From NCBI RefSeq assembly GCF_037300705.1, contig NZ_CP147776.1, positions 2,294,001-2,358,000 on the forward strand: a stretch of 64,000 nt of DNA, in the 5' to 3' direction. A program made the translations under genes and the position numbers. The stretch is from Massilia sp. W12. GTDB taxonomy: Bacteria; Pseudomonadota; Gammaproteobacteria; Burkholderiales; Burkholderiaceae_D. Of this stretch, positions 55,749 through 63,287 are shown one piece after another (the first letter of the stretch is position 1; every line of letters starts with the position of its first letter). The notes beneath the pieces were generated by a model. The model ran no database searches, was not told the origin of the DNA, and was given only the letters and a program-made list of their open reading frames with translations.

Positions 55749-56447
55749 TTAACGCAGCAAGCTGGTGCCGCCGCAGTTAAGCTGGGTGGCGGAAGCATTC
55801 CAGACCCCGGTGGTGTTGGCGCAGGCAGGCGCGGCGCCGGCGGCGGTCGGGGCGGTCGGTTGCGCGCTGACTGAGAAGCGGAAGATGCCGGTATTCGGCG
55901 CGCCATCGTCGATCTTACGATCAACTTCGGCGATCACCGAGACAGGAATATTGCCGCCGCTCTTCAAATTATTCACCGCCACAGAGGTGCCAGCGTCAAG
56001 ATACACTGCGTCGGAGATGATTTGCGACCAGCCGCCATACACATTGGTCGGGCTGGTGGCGCTGGTGGCGGCCACCACCGAGGTGCACACCGAGCAGTTG
56101 ATAAAGCCGGCGGAGGTCAGCTGGGTCCAGGCCTGGCCGGTTTCCGCGCCGGCCACGGCGCCATCGCCATTGCCGGTGTAGACATATTGGGTGCCGCTGG
56201 GGCCAACCGGGATATTGCCGATGGCGTTGGCGGCCAGATAATCGCCGGGCACGGCGCGATAGCGATCCTGGAAGGAGAAAAAGGCGGCGGTTAAGCCGAG
56301 CTGCTGGTCAGAAATGTGTTTCACCTTGGTGCTGTTGATCATTTCCTGGCCCTTCAATACGCCACCAAGAAGCAGGCCGATGATCACCAGAACAATTGCG
56401 ATTTCCACCAAAGTAAAGCCGGCGCGATGCATAGGTTTGCGTAACAT
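55749..56447 (-). CDS. Type IV pilin/type II secretion pseudopilin-like protein
   Basis: A 232-residue prepilin. A short basic leader (MLRKPMHRAG) is cut before FTLVEIAIVLVIIGLLLGGVL, the N-methylated hydrophobic helix with the conserved Glu5. The globular part contains several Cys (NCSVC; ACANTTG; a Cys four codons from the end region, NCGG) that may form loops as in pilin D-regions. GGAG precedes ATG 56447. Last gene of the operon, directly behind the sensor kinase gene with a 140-base gap that may hold its own promoter; likely the major or a minor pilin. Confidence 0.85.
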   Translation of the reverse strand: MLRKPMHRAGFTLVEIAIVLVIIGLLLGGVLKGQEMINSTKVKHISDQQLGLTAAFFSFQDRYRAVPGDYLAANAIGNIPVGPSGTQYVYTGNGDGAVAGAETGQAWTQLTSAGFINCSVCTSVVAATSATSPTNVYGGWSQIISDAVYLDAGTSVAVNNLKSGGNIPVSVIAEVDRKIDDGAPNTGIFRFSVSAQPTAPTAAGAAPACANTTGVWNASATQLNCGGTSLLR

Positions 56448-56586
56448 GATTATTCTCCATTTATAAAACAGAAGTACTGCTGAAACAGAAGTTTTGCATG
56501 GTGCAGGCGGGGCTTGGGCCTTGATTTCAACATACCACAGTCTGTGCGGCTGAGCAGAGTATAAAAAATTTACAGCCGGCAATACA

Positions 56587-57690
56587 TTACGCGGGCGCGG
56601 CGGGCAGCAAGATTTCAAAATACAGCACAGAGCCATCCAGCCCGGCTTGCAAATCGCCGTGCGCACTCTGCAGCATTTGGCGCGCCTGATACAAGCCCAC
56701 CCCCAAACCTTGTTCATCGCTGCTCCAGAACGGCTCAAACAGACGCAATAAGGGCGTCTCGCATGCCTGTCCCGGCAATTGCAACCGCAAACGCAGGCGC
56801 TGCTCCCCGGTGTGCAGCCAGGCATGCAGGCAAACTGACTGCGGCGGGGTTTGCCGCATGCCCCAGTCGTAATAGTTTTTCAAAATATTATCCAGCGCGC
56901 CATCCAGCTTGGCCGGGGCGATCCAGGCGCTGGCCTGATGTTCGCTTTGCCAGGCCAGCGTCAAACTGTGCAAGCGGCATAAGCGTTCCAGCAAGGGGCC
57001 GATGGCGACGGCCTGGGCCTGGCTCAGGCTGTCGCTTTTATTGGTCAGACTGTGCACGATATGGTCCGCACGCTGGCGCACCAGCGGCGCGGCAAAGCGC
57101 AATTGCTGCAATAGCTGTTGTTCCAGGGCAGGCGGGCAGTTGCTCAATTGCTCATCCATGAGTTGGATGAATTGCGCAATATTTTTCATATCGTGCTGCA
57201 AAAACAAGTGCATGCGCGCCATTTGCAGCAGGGTTTCGCGGGTGCTGGCGGCTTTGATCAGGAAATCGGTTTGCAGCAAGAGGATGAAAGTGTGCAACAC
57301 CGTGCGGATAAAATAAAACTGCTCGCCCCGGCTGTGCGGTAAAAAGAAGGTGATGTCGATGCAAATTTCAGTGGCTTCAATGCGTTCCTGCCATTGAGCC
57401 GCTTTCGCTTTGCATTCGCCAAACTCGCCTGACTCGTGGGCGCCATACCACTCCAGCCGCCAGCGCAAGCCCAGCAAGCCGGCGCTTTGCAACAGCGCCG
57501 GCGCCTGCTGCAGAAAACGCAGCGGCTCATGCTGCAATTGCTGGTTGAGCTGCCCCAGTTGCTGATTCAAGTGATTGACCTGCACCGCACGCTTGCGCAA
57601 CAGCCATAAGACCATGCCTATCGTGCTGCCGCTCAAAATCAGGTAAGGGTAAATTTGCGCCTGCAGTTCGTGCAGCATATTGTGCGCCAT
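56587..57690 (-). CDS. PrsK-like sensor histidine kinase
   Basis: A 367-residue kinase with one N-terminal transmembrane helix (about residues 13-31), a coiled linker, a GAF-like or unknown region and a phosphoacceptor box FLQHDMKNIAQFIQ. The HDxKN form differs from HExxx of common kinases and resembles PrsK of exosortase/PEP-CTERM loci. The ATPase is degenerate in its N box (NILKNYYDWG) but keeps GLGVGLYQARQML. The response regulator gene lies 9 bases upstream in the operon, so they form a pair, probably controlling this pilus locus. Confidence 0.75.
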   Translation of the reverse strand: MAHNMLHELQAQIYPYLILSGSTIGMVLWLLRKRAVQVNHLNQQLGQLNQQLQHEPLRFLQQAPALLQSAGLLGLRWRLEWYGAHESGEFGECKAKAAQWQERIEATEICIDITFFLPHSRGEQFYFIRTVLHTFILLLQTDFLIKAASTRETLLQMARMHLFLQHDMKNIAQFIQLMDEQLSNCPPALEQQLLQQLRFAAPLVRQRADHIVHSLTNKSDSLSQAQAVAIGPLLERLCRLHSLTLAWQSEHQASAWIAPAKLDGALDNILKNYYDWGMRQTPPQSVCLHAWLHTGEQRLRLRLQLPGQACETPLLRLFEPFWSSDEQGLGVGLYQARQMLQSAHGDLQAGLDGSVLYFEILLPAAPA

Positions 57691-57699
57691 GGACAGCCC

Positions 57700-58341
57700 T
57701 CATGATTGTTCCGGCGGCGCAGACGCGCCATCGTCGCGCTGGATGCCGAATTTTTTCAGAAAGTAGTACAGATTTTCGCGTTTCACCCCGAGTTTGCGCG
57801 CGCTTTGGTGCAAATTGAAGCCGGTTTCTTTCAAAACCTGGCGCACCAGCTTTTCCTCGGCGTCATCCCGCACATTTTTCAACCCTTCGCCGGCGTTTGC
57901 ATTAATTGCAATCCGGGTCACGCCGGCCATCTGCAATTCGCGCTCTTTGCGTAAAAACAAGGCGGCGCGCTGCAGCGCCTGCAAGATTTGCACGCTGGAA
58001 GCCGGTTTGGCCAGAAAATCGAAAGCCCCTTCTTTAATCGCCTCCAGTGCTGCGCTTTCCTGATCCTGCCCGGTCAGCACAATCACTTTCAGATCCAGGC
58101 AATCGAGCATGATCTGACGCAGCAATTTAATGCCCTCAGAACTGTCATGGGTGGCTGGCGGCAAGCCCAGATCCAGCAGCACGATATCCGCCGGGGCCTC
58201 CGGCGGATGCTGCAAATACTGCCAGGCTTGCTGGCGCTGGCCGGCTTCGCTCACCTGATAGCCGGCCAGTTGCAAGGCGCCGCGCAACATGGCGCGAATC
58301 GCGGCATCATCTTCCACCAATAAAACATGCAATGCTTCCAT
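57700..58341 (-). CDS. Response regulator with Fis-type DNA-binding domain, no AAA+ domain
   Basis: A 213-residue regulator. The receiver domain (1-120) has Asp57 as phosphoacceptor (VLLDLGLP), the acidic pair EDD at 10-12 and Lys in LAKPASS. The C-terminal ~60 residues are a Fis/NtrC-type helix-turn-helix (KETGFNLHQSARKLGVKRENLYYFLKKFGI). The sigma-54-activating AAA+ module that normally lies between them in PrsR/NtrC proteins is absent; only a short linker remains. It may therefore act without sigma-54, like RegA/PrrA-type regulators. Confidence 0.82.
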   Translation of the reverse strand: MEALHVLLVEDDAAIRAMLRGALQLAGYQVSEAGQRQQAWQYLQHPPEAPADIVLLDLGLPPATHDSSEGIKLLRQIMLDCLDLKVIVLTGQDQESAALEAIKEGAFDFLAKPASSVQILQALQRAALFLRKERELQMAGVTRIAINANAGEGLKNVRDDAEEKLVRQVLKETGFNLHQSARKLGVKRENLYYFLKKFGIQRDDGASAPPEQS

Positions 58342-58350
58342 GCCTCTCCT

Positions 58351-59118
58351 CTATGGCGCGGAAATGGCCTGCGCCTGCAGCTTTCGTTCCATTTCCTGCA
58401 GCCGCTGCAATAAAAAATGCACTTCCTGCGGGTCTTTCGCCTCGTTATTGGCGAGCACCGCGCCCAACAGCAAACGCGCGGCTTGCAACTCGTTCATATC
58501 TTCCAGCAGGAAGATTTCCATCTGCCGCACCCAGGCCGGCACCTTTGGATCGCGCGCATGTTCGCGCAGCGCTTTGGCGTATTTATGCGCCAGTTGCATA
58601 TCGTGCAGGCGGTGGCGCGCCAGCACGGCGGCATGCGCCATGGCTTCCCAACGCCGGTTCGGATCTTCCAGAAAGCGTTGATGCACAAATTCGGTCATCA
58701 TGCGCGCCCGTTGCGCGCCGGGCGCTTCGGCATACAGGCGGGCGGCGGCCAGCAGAGGATATTGGGCCGGCGGATCCAGATCGAGAATCGCGCCCAGCCA
58801 GCCGCGCAGCGCGACATAATCCAGTTTGCTGAATGGAATGCTGTGGCCGGCCTGGTAATCATGCGCTTGCAGCGACAACATCTGAAATTTGGCGAAAGCC
58901 GCAGATTCGCCCAAGCTGGCCAGGCGCAGCATGGCATAGCTTGGCGGCGGCGTCAGCGCGCTGATGCGCGCGGCAGGCGGCGCTTGATTGGCGTGCCACA
59001 GGCATTGCAAGGCGAGCAGGCAGGGCAGGGCCAGCCTTACCGGCCATGGCACGCAATGCAGGGGCCGGTTGGCGCTGCCTTGCAAACGGCGCAGGAAGGA
59101 AGGGCTGTGCATAGTCAT
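58351..59118 (-). CDS. Membrane-anchored helical-repeat protein
   Basis: A 255-residue protein with one N-terminal hydrophobic helix (about residues 26-44, VRLALPCLLALQCLW) and an all-helical soluble part with TPR-like pairs (YPLLAAARLYAEAPGAQRARMM, WVRQMEIFLLEDMNELQAARLLL). Its ATG overlaps the stop of the ABC permease gene (ATGA), so the two are translated together. Function unknown; probably a periplasmic or membrane scaffold of the pilus machine. Confidence 0.65.
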   Translation of the reverse strand: MTMHSPSFLRRLQGSANRPLHCVPWPVRLALPCLLALQCLWHANQAPPAARISALTPPPSYAMLRLASLGESAAFAKFQMLSLQAHDYQAGHSIPFSKLDYVALRGWLGAILDLDPPAQYPLLAAARLYAEAPGAQRARMMTEFVHQRFLEDPNRRWEAMAHAAVLARHRLHDMQLAHKYAKALREHARDPKVPAWVRQMEIFLLEDMNELQAARLLLGAVLANNEAKDPQEVHFLLQRLQEMERKLQAQAISAP

Positions 59119-59882
59119 AATTGCTTGCGATACAAATCAAACAAGGCGGCACAGCCCAGCAGCGCCAGCCAGATCAGCGTCTGCAGCAAGAGCGGCAGCA
59201 TGCCGCCCCAGCCCGGCGCCTGATACAGCAGCCATTCGGCGCGCGTGAAGCGATCCAGATCCGGCAAGAACCAGGCGATCAGATCGAGCAGACGGGCCAG
59301 ATAAATTTGCGAATCCTGCATGCCGGCCAACGGCCCTTGTCCCATTAATTGCAAGGCCCCAATCGAGCGCGTCAAGAGATAAAACGCCAGCACCGCCGCC
59401 AGTGCGCTGGCGACCTGGCTCAAGGACAAGGCGGTCAAGAGCGCAAACGCGGCCACGATGCATAATTCCCAGCACAATGAAAAACTCCATTGCAAGACCT
59501 GGAGCGGATTGGCGTACAGCAGGCAGATGGCGCCGAAGACGGTGGAAAACAGCAAGCTCAACAGCCAAAAGCCGCATAAACGGCCCATCACCCAGGCCGC
59601 GCGCGGCAGCGCCAGCGCCAGAGTCAATTCCAAAACCTTGTCGTGAAGCTCGCGCGTGACGCTGGTGACGACAAACGTGGCCAGCAAGAACACCGCCCCC
59701 ACACGCAGCAAAGCCGCCAGCAGAGCCAATTGCACCTGATTATTTTCCGTAATCGCCAGCGCATGGAAAAATGCCGCGCCCAGAATGCCGCACAGGGAAA
59801 AAATCGCCAGCAGCCACAGCAGGCGGTTGCGCATGGCTTCCAACAGGGTGAAGGCGGCGATGGTGGAAATTTGTCGATACAT
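59115..59882 (-). CDS. ABC-2 type permease within the pilus operon
   Basis: A 255-residue integral membrane protein with six hydrophobic helices and the pattern of ABC-2 permeases (FTLLEAMRNRLLWLLAIFSL at the N-terminus, VVTSVTRELHDKVLELTLALALPR between helices 2 and 3). ABC permeases need an ATPase subunit; none is encoded in the visible part. Myxococcus PilGHI gives a precedent for an ABC transporter needed in pilus assembly. ATG 59882; an upstream TTG at 59894 overlaps the previous gene. Confidence 0.78.
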   Translation of the reverse strand: MYRQISTIAAFTLLEAMRNRLLWLLAIFSLCGILGAAFFHALAITENNQVQLALLAALLRVGAVFLLATFVVTSVTRELHDKVLELTLALALPRAAWVMGRLCGFWLLSLLFSTVFGAICLLYANPLQVLQWSFSLCWELCIVAAFALLTALSLSQVASALAAVLAFYLLTRSIGALQLMGQGPLAGMQDSQIYLARLLDLIAWFLPDLDRFTRAEWLLYQAPGWGGMLPLLLQTLIWLALLGCAALFDLYRKQL

Positions 59883-59890
59883 GGGCGTTC

Positions 59891-60685
59891 TCAAGGCAGG
59901 CTGCCGGCGGCGAGCATGCGTGAAATCAGGGTGGAAGTGGACGTCCAGATAAGCACATCGTCAAATTCGCCATTCGTTGCGGTGCGGGCGGCGTTTTCAT
60001 GCCAGACGAAAATCGTGTCGCCATTGGTGTTTTGCGCTTCGTCCTGACCTAAGTTGACATTCGGCGTGGCCGCGTTTTTGCCGGCGGAATACAGTAAAAA
60101 CGGGGCTTGGGTGGTGAGTTGATTGGATGTGCCGCCACAATCCACTAATGTCGAATTCGAGCGGCAAATCGTGATCAGATTATTATTCGGCGGCGTGCCG
60201 TTGAGGTAAGTGCTCAAGGCCGTCAGGGTATAAGTGCGCACGCCATTGCTGCTGGTCCACATATTCAGGGCGCCGCTGGTGGGCAGATTCGAGACCGCAT
60301 AGCGGATCCGGTTGATGCTGCCGCTGCCCCAGCCATCCAGCGCATAGCCTTGCGGGTCCACCGGATGGAAGCCCAGCGTGACGGCGGGTAAAAAACCGTC
60401 ATAGAAATTCGAGCATGATCCATTGCTGGCGTTGCCGCCGGAAGCAAAGCTTTCCGCCCCGTTGCTGCTGGCCGACGCCGGGCAGGGCAGGCGGCCATGC
60501 GTCGCCATATAGCCGATCAGCGCTTCGCGCGCAGCTTCCAGCACTTTATTGCTCTCCACTGTTTTTTGCTGTTCCAGCTGCGTCGCCAGGGGCATCATCA
60601 AGCCGCCCACCAACAGCGCCACGATGACCAGCACCACGGCCATTTCGACCAGAGAGAAAGCAGCTTGTCGTTTGCCTGTTTGCAT
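59891..60685 (-). CDS. Large prepilin-like protein
   Basis: A 264-residue pseudopilin. The leader MQTGKRQAA is followed by FSLVEMAVVLVIVALLVGG, with Glu5 and a hydrophobic helix of the type IV prepilin class. The globular domain is large, with Cys near residues 67 and 87 and near 175-185 (CRSNSTLVDCGG). The ATG at 60685 is behind a GGGTGAG site; an ATG at 60706 overlaps the previous stop and is an alternative. Related large prepilins act at pilus tips or in secretion. Confidence 0.78.
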   Translation of the reverse strand: MQTGKRQAAFSLVEMAVVLVIVALLVGGLMMPLATQLEQQKTVESNKVLEAAREALIGYMATHGRLPCPASASSNGAESFASGGNASNGSCSNFYDGFLPAVTLGFHPVDPQGYALDGWGSGSINRIRYAVSNLPTSGALNMWTSSNGVRTYTLTALSTYLNGTPPNNNLITICRSNSTLVDCGGTSNQLTTQAPFLLYSAGKNAATPNVNLGQDEAQNTNGDTIFVWHENAARTATNGEFDDVLIWTSTSTLISRMLAAGSLP

Positions 60686-60702
60686 AGTCTCACCCTGCAG
60701 TT

Positions 60703-62151
60703 TCATGGCGACACCACCATTTGCACATCATTATATTGTGTGCTCATGGCTGTCCCCACGGCATCATACGCGCCATTGCCTGCGGCATTGGTCACAGAGT
60801 CCAGATAGTCTTGCAACAGCGTGCTGCTGCAACAACCGGTTTGGTCGCGCCCCGCGCTGGCGGCATAGGGCGGCGTGCTCATATCCGGGGTTTGTCCGGC
60901 TACAAGTTTGATGGGGCGGCCTGTGCCGATCAAGATGGCGCGCAGACTGCCCTGGCTGCCGGCTTGCAACAGGCTGCCGGGGCCGTTGCAATTGCTGCTG
61001 CCAGGCGTACAGGCGGCGGCTGCATGATAGTAAATAAAATTGCCCCAGGAAGCGGAGTTAAACCAGCTTGGCAAGCCGCTTAAAAAATCGCCGCTGGCGC
61101 ATGTGCCCAGGGCCAGCGGCAAGAAACCGCTGTTTTTCGTGTTATCGCAAGCATTGCCGCTCACGCCCAATGCGGCGGCGTAGGGAAAATAGGCTTTGCT
61201 GGTGAAAAAATTGCGCAAGGCATTGCGCGCTTCTTGCATGGCGCGTTTTTGCAAATACTGCATCAGTTCATCAATCGTCACATACAGCAGGCGGTCATTA
61301 AACACATACGGATGGCCATAGTTGCTGTCATTGCCTTTCACCAGCGACATATCTTTGCCCATGATGAAGTCATTGCCGGGCGAAAACGCGCCGTTGTCAT
61401 ATACGCCGGGCACGCATGGCGCGGTGCAGGTGGAGGCCACGGTCACCTGATCCAGGTATTGACGCGGAATGCCCAGCGGCAGGCGGCGGTTTTGCGTATT
61501 CACTTTGACGCGCGGCAAAATCAGCACAAACGCGACCCGGTTGGATAAGACATTGCCAAGATGGTCGCGCACCGTCAGCCAGGGGTAGGGCAGTTGATTC
61601 GCCACATTACACGCCCGCACCGGACTTGCCGGATAAGTCCAATTCAAGATCGCCGGATTGAGTTTGCCGGCCAGGCAAGCAGCGTCGAGCAAATTGGCCG
61701 ACACCGCATACCATGGAATCAAGCCAAAACCGTCTTGCTGCTCAATCGCCTGCGGCGTCATATTCAAGCTGCGCCAGGGCAGGCGGCCAAAGCAGCGCGA
61801 ATTCACATTCAAGCTCGGGCGTATCGAGCTGCTGGTGTCGGGACAATGCAGATCCTGCGTGCCGTCATAATCCGGGCTGGCTTCGCTGATGGTGTTCAGC
61901 ACATCCGGCCAGGGCAATTGGCCGAGTTCCGCACCGCCCGGCATCACGGCATACGCCAGCAAGGCTTCTTTGGCTTGCGATAACAGCCGGATTTCTTCCT
62001 GCTCGCGCGCAATCTGGCCATTTGCGGCATTGAGTGAGCGCAGCAAAAGCCAGGATGCTGTCACCACGAAGACGGTCAGCATCAGCAAAATCACCACCCC
62101 GGCTTGCCGTTGCGGCCGGCGCAATCTGAACTGGCGTGTGCGGAGGGACAT
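60703..62151 (-). CDS. PilX/minor-pilin-like protein
   Basis: A 482-residue protein with a single N-terminal helix after a basic stretch (RQFRLRRPQRQAGVVILLML), like PilX/GspK-type minor components, but without Glu5. The large extracytoplasmic domain contains about a dozen Cys residues in spaced pairs (LHCPDTSS, NSRCFGRL, CTAPCVPG, CDNTKN, CASGDF, CTPGSSNC, GCCSS), suggesting several disulfides. ATG 62151 is preferred over a longer frame that overlaps the upstream gene. Probably a tip-complex protein; a family cannot be named firmly. Confidence 0.65.
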   Translation of the reverse strand: MSLRTRQFRLRRPQRQAGVVILLMLTVFVVTASWLLLRSLNAANGQIAREQEEIRLLSQAKEALLAYAVMPGGAELGQLPWPDVLNTISEASPDYDGTQDLHCPDTSSSIRPSLNVNSRCFGRLPWRSLNMTPQAIEQQDGFGLIPWYAVSANLLDAACLAGKLNPAILNWTYPASPVRACNVANQLPYPWLTVRDHLGNVLSNRVAFVLILPRVKVNTQNRRLPLGIPRQYLDQVTVASTCTAPCVPGVYDNGAFSPGNDFIMGKDMSLVKGNDSNYGHPYVFNDRLLYVTIDELMQYLQKRAMQEARNALRNFFTSKAYFPYAAALGVSGNACDNTKNSGFLPLALGTCASGDFLSGLPSWFNSASWGNFIYYHAAAACTPGSSNCNGPGSLLQAGSQGSLRAILIGTGRPIKLVAGQTPDMSTPPYAASAGRDQTGCCSSTLLQDYLDSVTNAAGNGAYDAVGTAMSTQYNDVQMVVSP

Positions 62152-62158
62152 ATGCTGC

Positions 62159-62626
62159 TCACTTACTATGCATGACGCTGCGCACCTGCGCCTCGGCATC
62201 TATCATCTCGCCGCTTTTTAAGCGGGCGCGGCGGCCATCTGGCAGGGTGATCTGCAGCTCGCCATGTTGCGGCGCACCCGGCAAAGCCTGTTGATTCACC
62301 CAATACGTGGCCGGGCCGCGACTGCGTTTGATATAGCCGTTGAATTGCAGCGGCGTGACGCCCTGCGCCGGCGCTGGCGTGCTGGGCGCCGGCGTCGGCG
62401 CAGCTGCCGGCTTGCTCGGGGTGAGGATGATGTCATCGTTGAATTGCGGCGCCGGCGGCAGCGGTTTGCCGGTTCGCCGGCGCAACTCATCGAGTTGCTC
62501 GCGTTGCGCCGGGGTGCTCAGCAAGCGCCCCGGTTGGAATGCCGGCGTGGTTTGCGCCGCCAGCGGCGCGCTTTGCGCAAGCAGGCTGCACAGCGGCAAA
62601 ATGAAATGAAGAAACGGCAGTTTCAT
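62159..62626 (-). CDS. MshK/PilP-like small exported protein
   Basis: A 155-residue protein with a signal peptide (FLHFILPLCSLLAQSAPLAAQ), a Pro/Ala-rich linker (about 65-90) and a C-terminal beta-rich domain (VTPLQFNGYIKRSRGPATYWVNQQALPG, ELQITLPDGRRARLKSGEMI). The order after PilN- and PilO-like genes and this layout recall MshK or PilP, which link inner-membrane pilus proteins to the secretin. It overlaps the PilO-like gene by four bases (ATGA). Confidence 0.65.
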   Translation of the reverse strand: MKLPFLHFILPLCSLLAQSAPLAAQTTPAFQPGRLLSTPAQREQLDELRRRTGKPLPPAPQFNDDIILTPSKPAAAPTPAPSTPAPAQGVTPLQFNGYIKRSRGPATYWVNQQALPGAPQHGELQITLPDGRRARLKSGEMIDAEAQVRSVMHSK

Positions 62627-63276
62627 GGCCCCCCCTTTTCTTTCATTGTAATAAATAAGAGCGTGCAGTCAGCCGCCATTCCGGTCGGTTGCGGATTATC
62701 CTGCGTCGGGCCGATGCGCTGAATATTGCACGCCAGCGGCAAGAAAAAATGCTGGGCGCGCAATTGCTGCAAAAACACATACAAATCCATCTCATGCAGC
62801 AGCTTCATATTCAAGCCCATGCGGCTGCCGCGCAACTCCAGATTGGCCAGATTCAGGGCGGGATCGGCCGGCAGAGTCTGCTGCGGCAGAATTTCATAGC
62901 TGACCGGCAGAAAATTATGCTCGTTTTGAATTTGCCGCACAGCGTCAATCCATTCCAGCCGGTTTTCCTCGCCGACAATGTTTTGCTTGCGCAATTTGAT
63001 GTACTCCGGCTGCGAATCAAGAATGGCCCGCTTTTCATTTTCCACTTCTTGCAATTTGGCCTGCGCAGCTGCGCGCGCTTGCATGGCTTCCTGTTTTTGC
63101 GCTGCCTGCCAATCCTGCAAAAACAGGCTGCCAAGGCCAAACAGCACGCTCAGGCCCAGGCTGATGCCGGCAAACATAAAAGCTTTGCGCAAATGGGGCA
63201 AATCATCGCGCATAAAATCCGGTGCGCCGCCGCGCGCGCCTTCCGCCAGGGTATCAGCAGGGTTGCTCATCGCCAT
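62623..63276 (-). CDS. PilO/MshJ-like inner-membrane pilus assembly protein
   Basis: A 217-residue bitopic protein. A cytoplasmic N-terminus of about 30 residues precedes one transmembrane helix (about 33-54), then a coiled coil (QEAMQARAAAQAKLQEVENEKRAIL) and a C-terminal alpha/beta domain (LLHEMDLYVFLQQLRAQHFFLPLACNIQRI). This is the design of PilO/GspM/MshJ proteins that align the assembly platform. ATG 63276 lies seven bases behind AAGGGA; an in-frame GTG at 63282 and an ATG at 63270 are alternatives. Confidence 0.72.
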   Translation of the reverse strand: MAMSNPADTLAEGARGGAPDFMRDDLPHLRKAFMFAGISLGLSVLFGLGSLFLQDWQAAQKQEAMQARAAAQAKLQEVENEKRAILDSQPEYIKLRKQNIVGEENRLEWIDAVRQIQNEHNFLPVSYEILPQQTLPADPALNLANLELRGSRMGLNMKLLHEMDLYVFLQQLRAQHFFLPLACNIQRIGPTQDNPQPTGMAADCTLLFITMKEKGGP

Positions 63277-63287
63277 CGTCACGTCCC

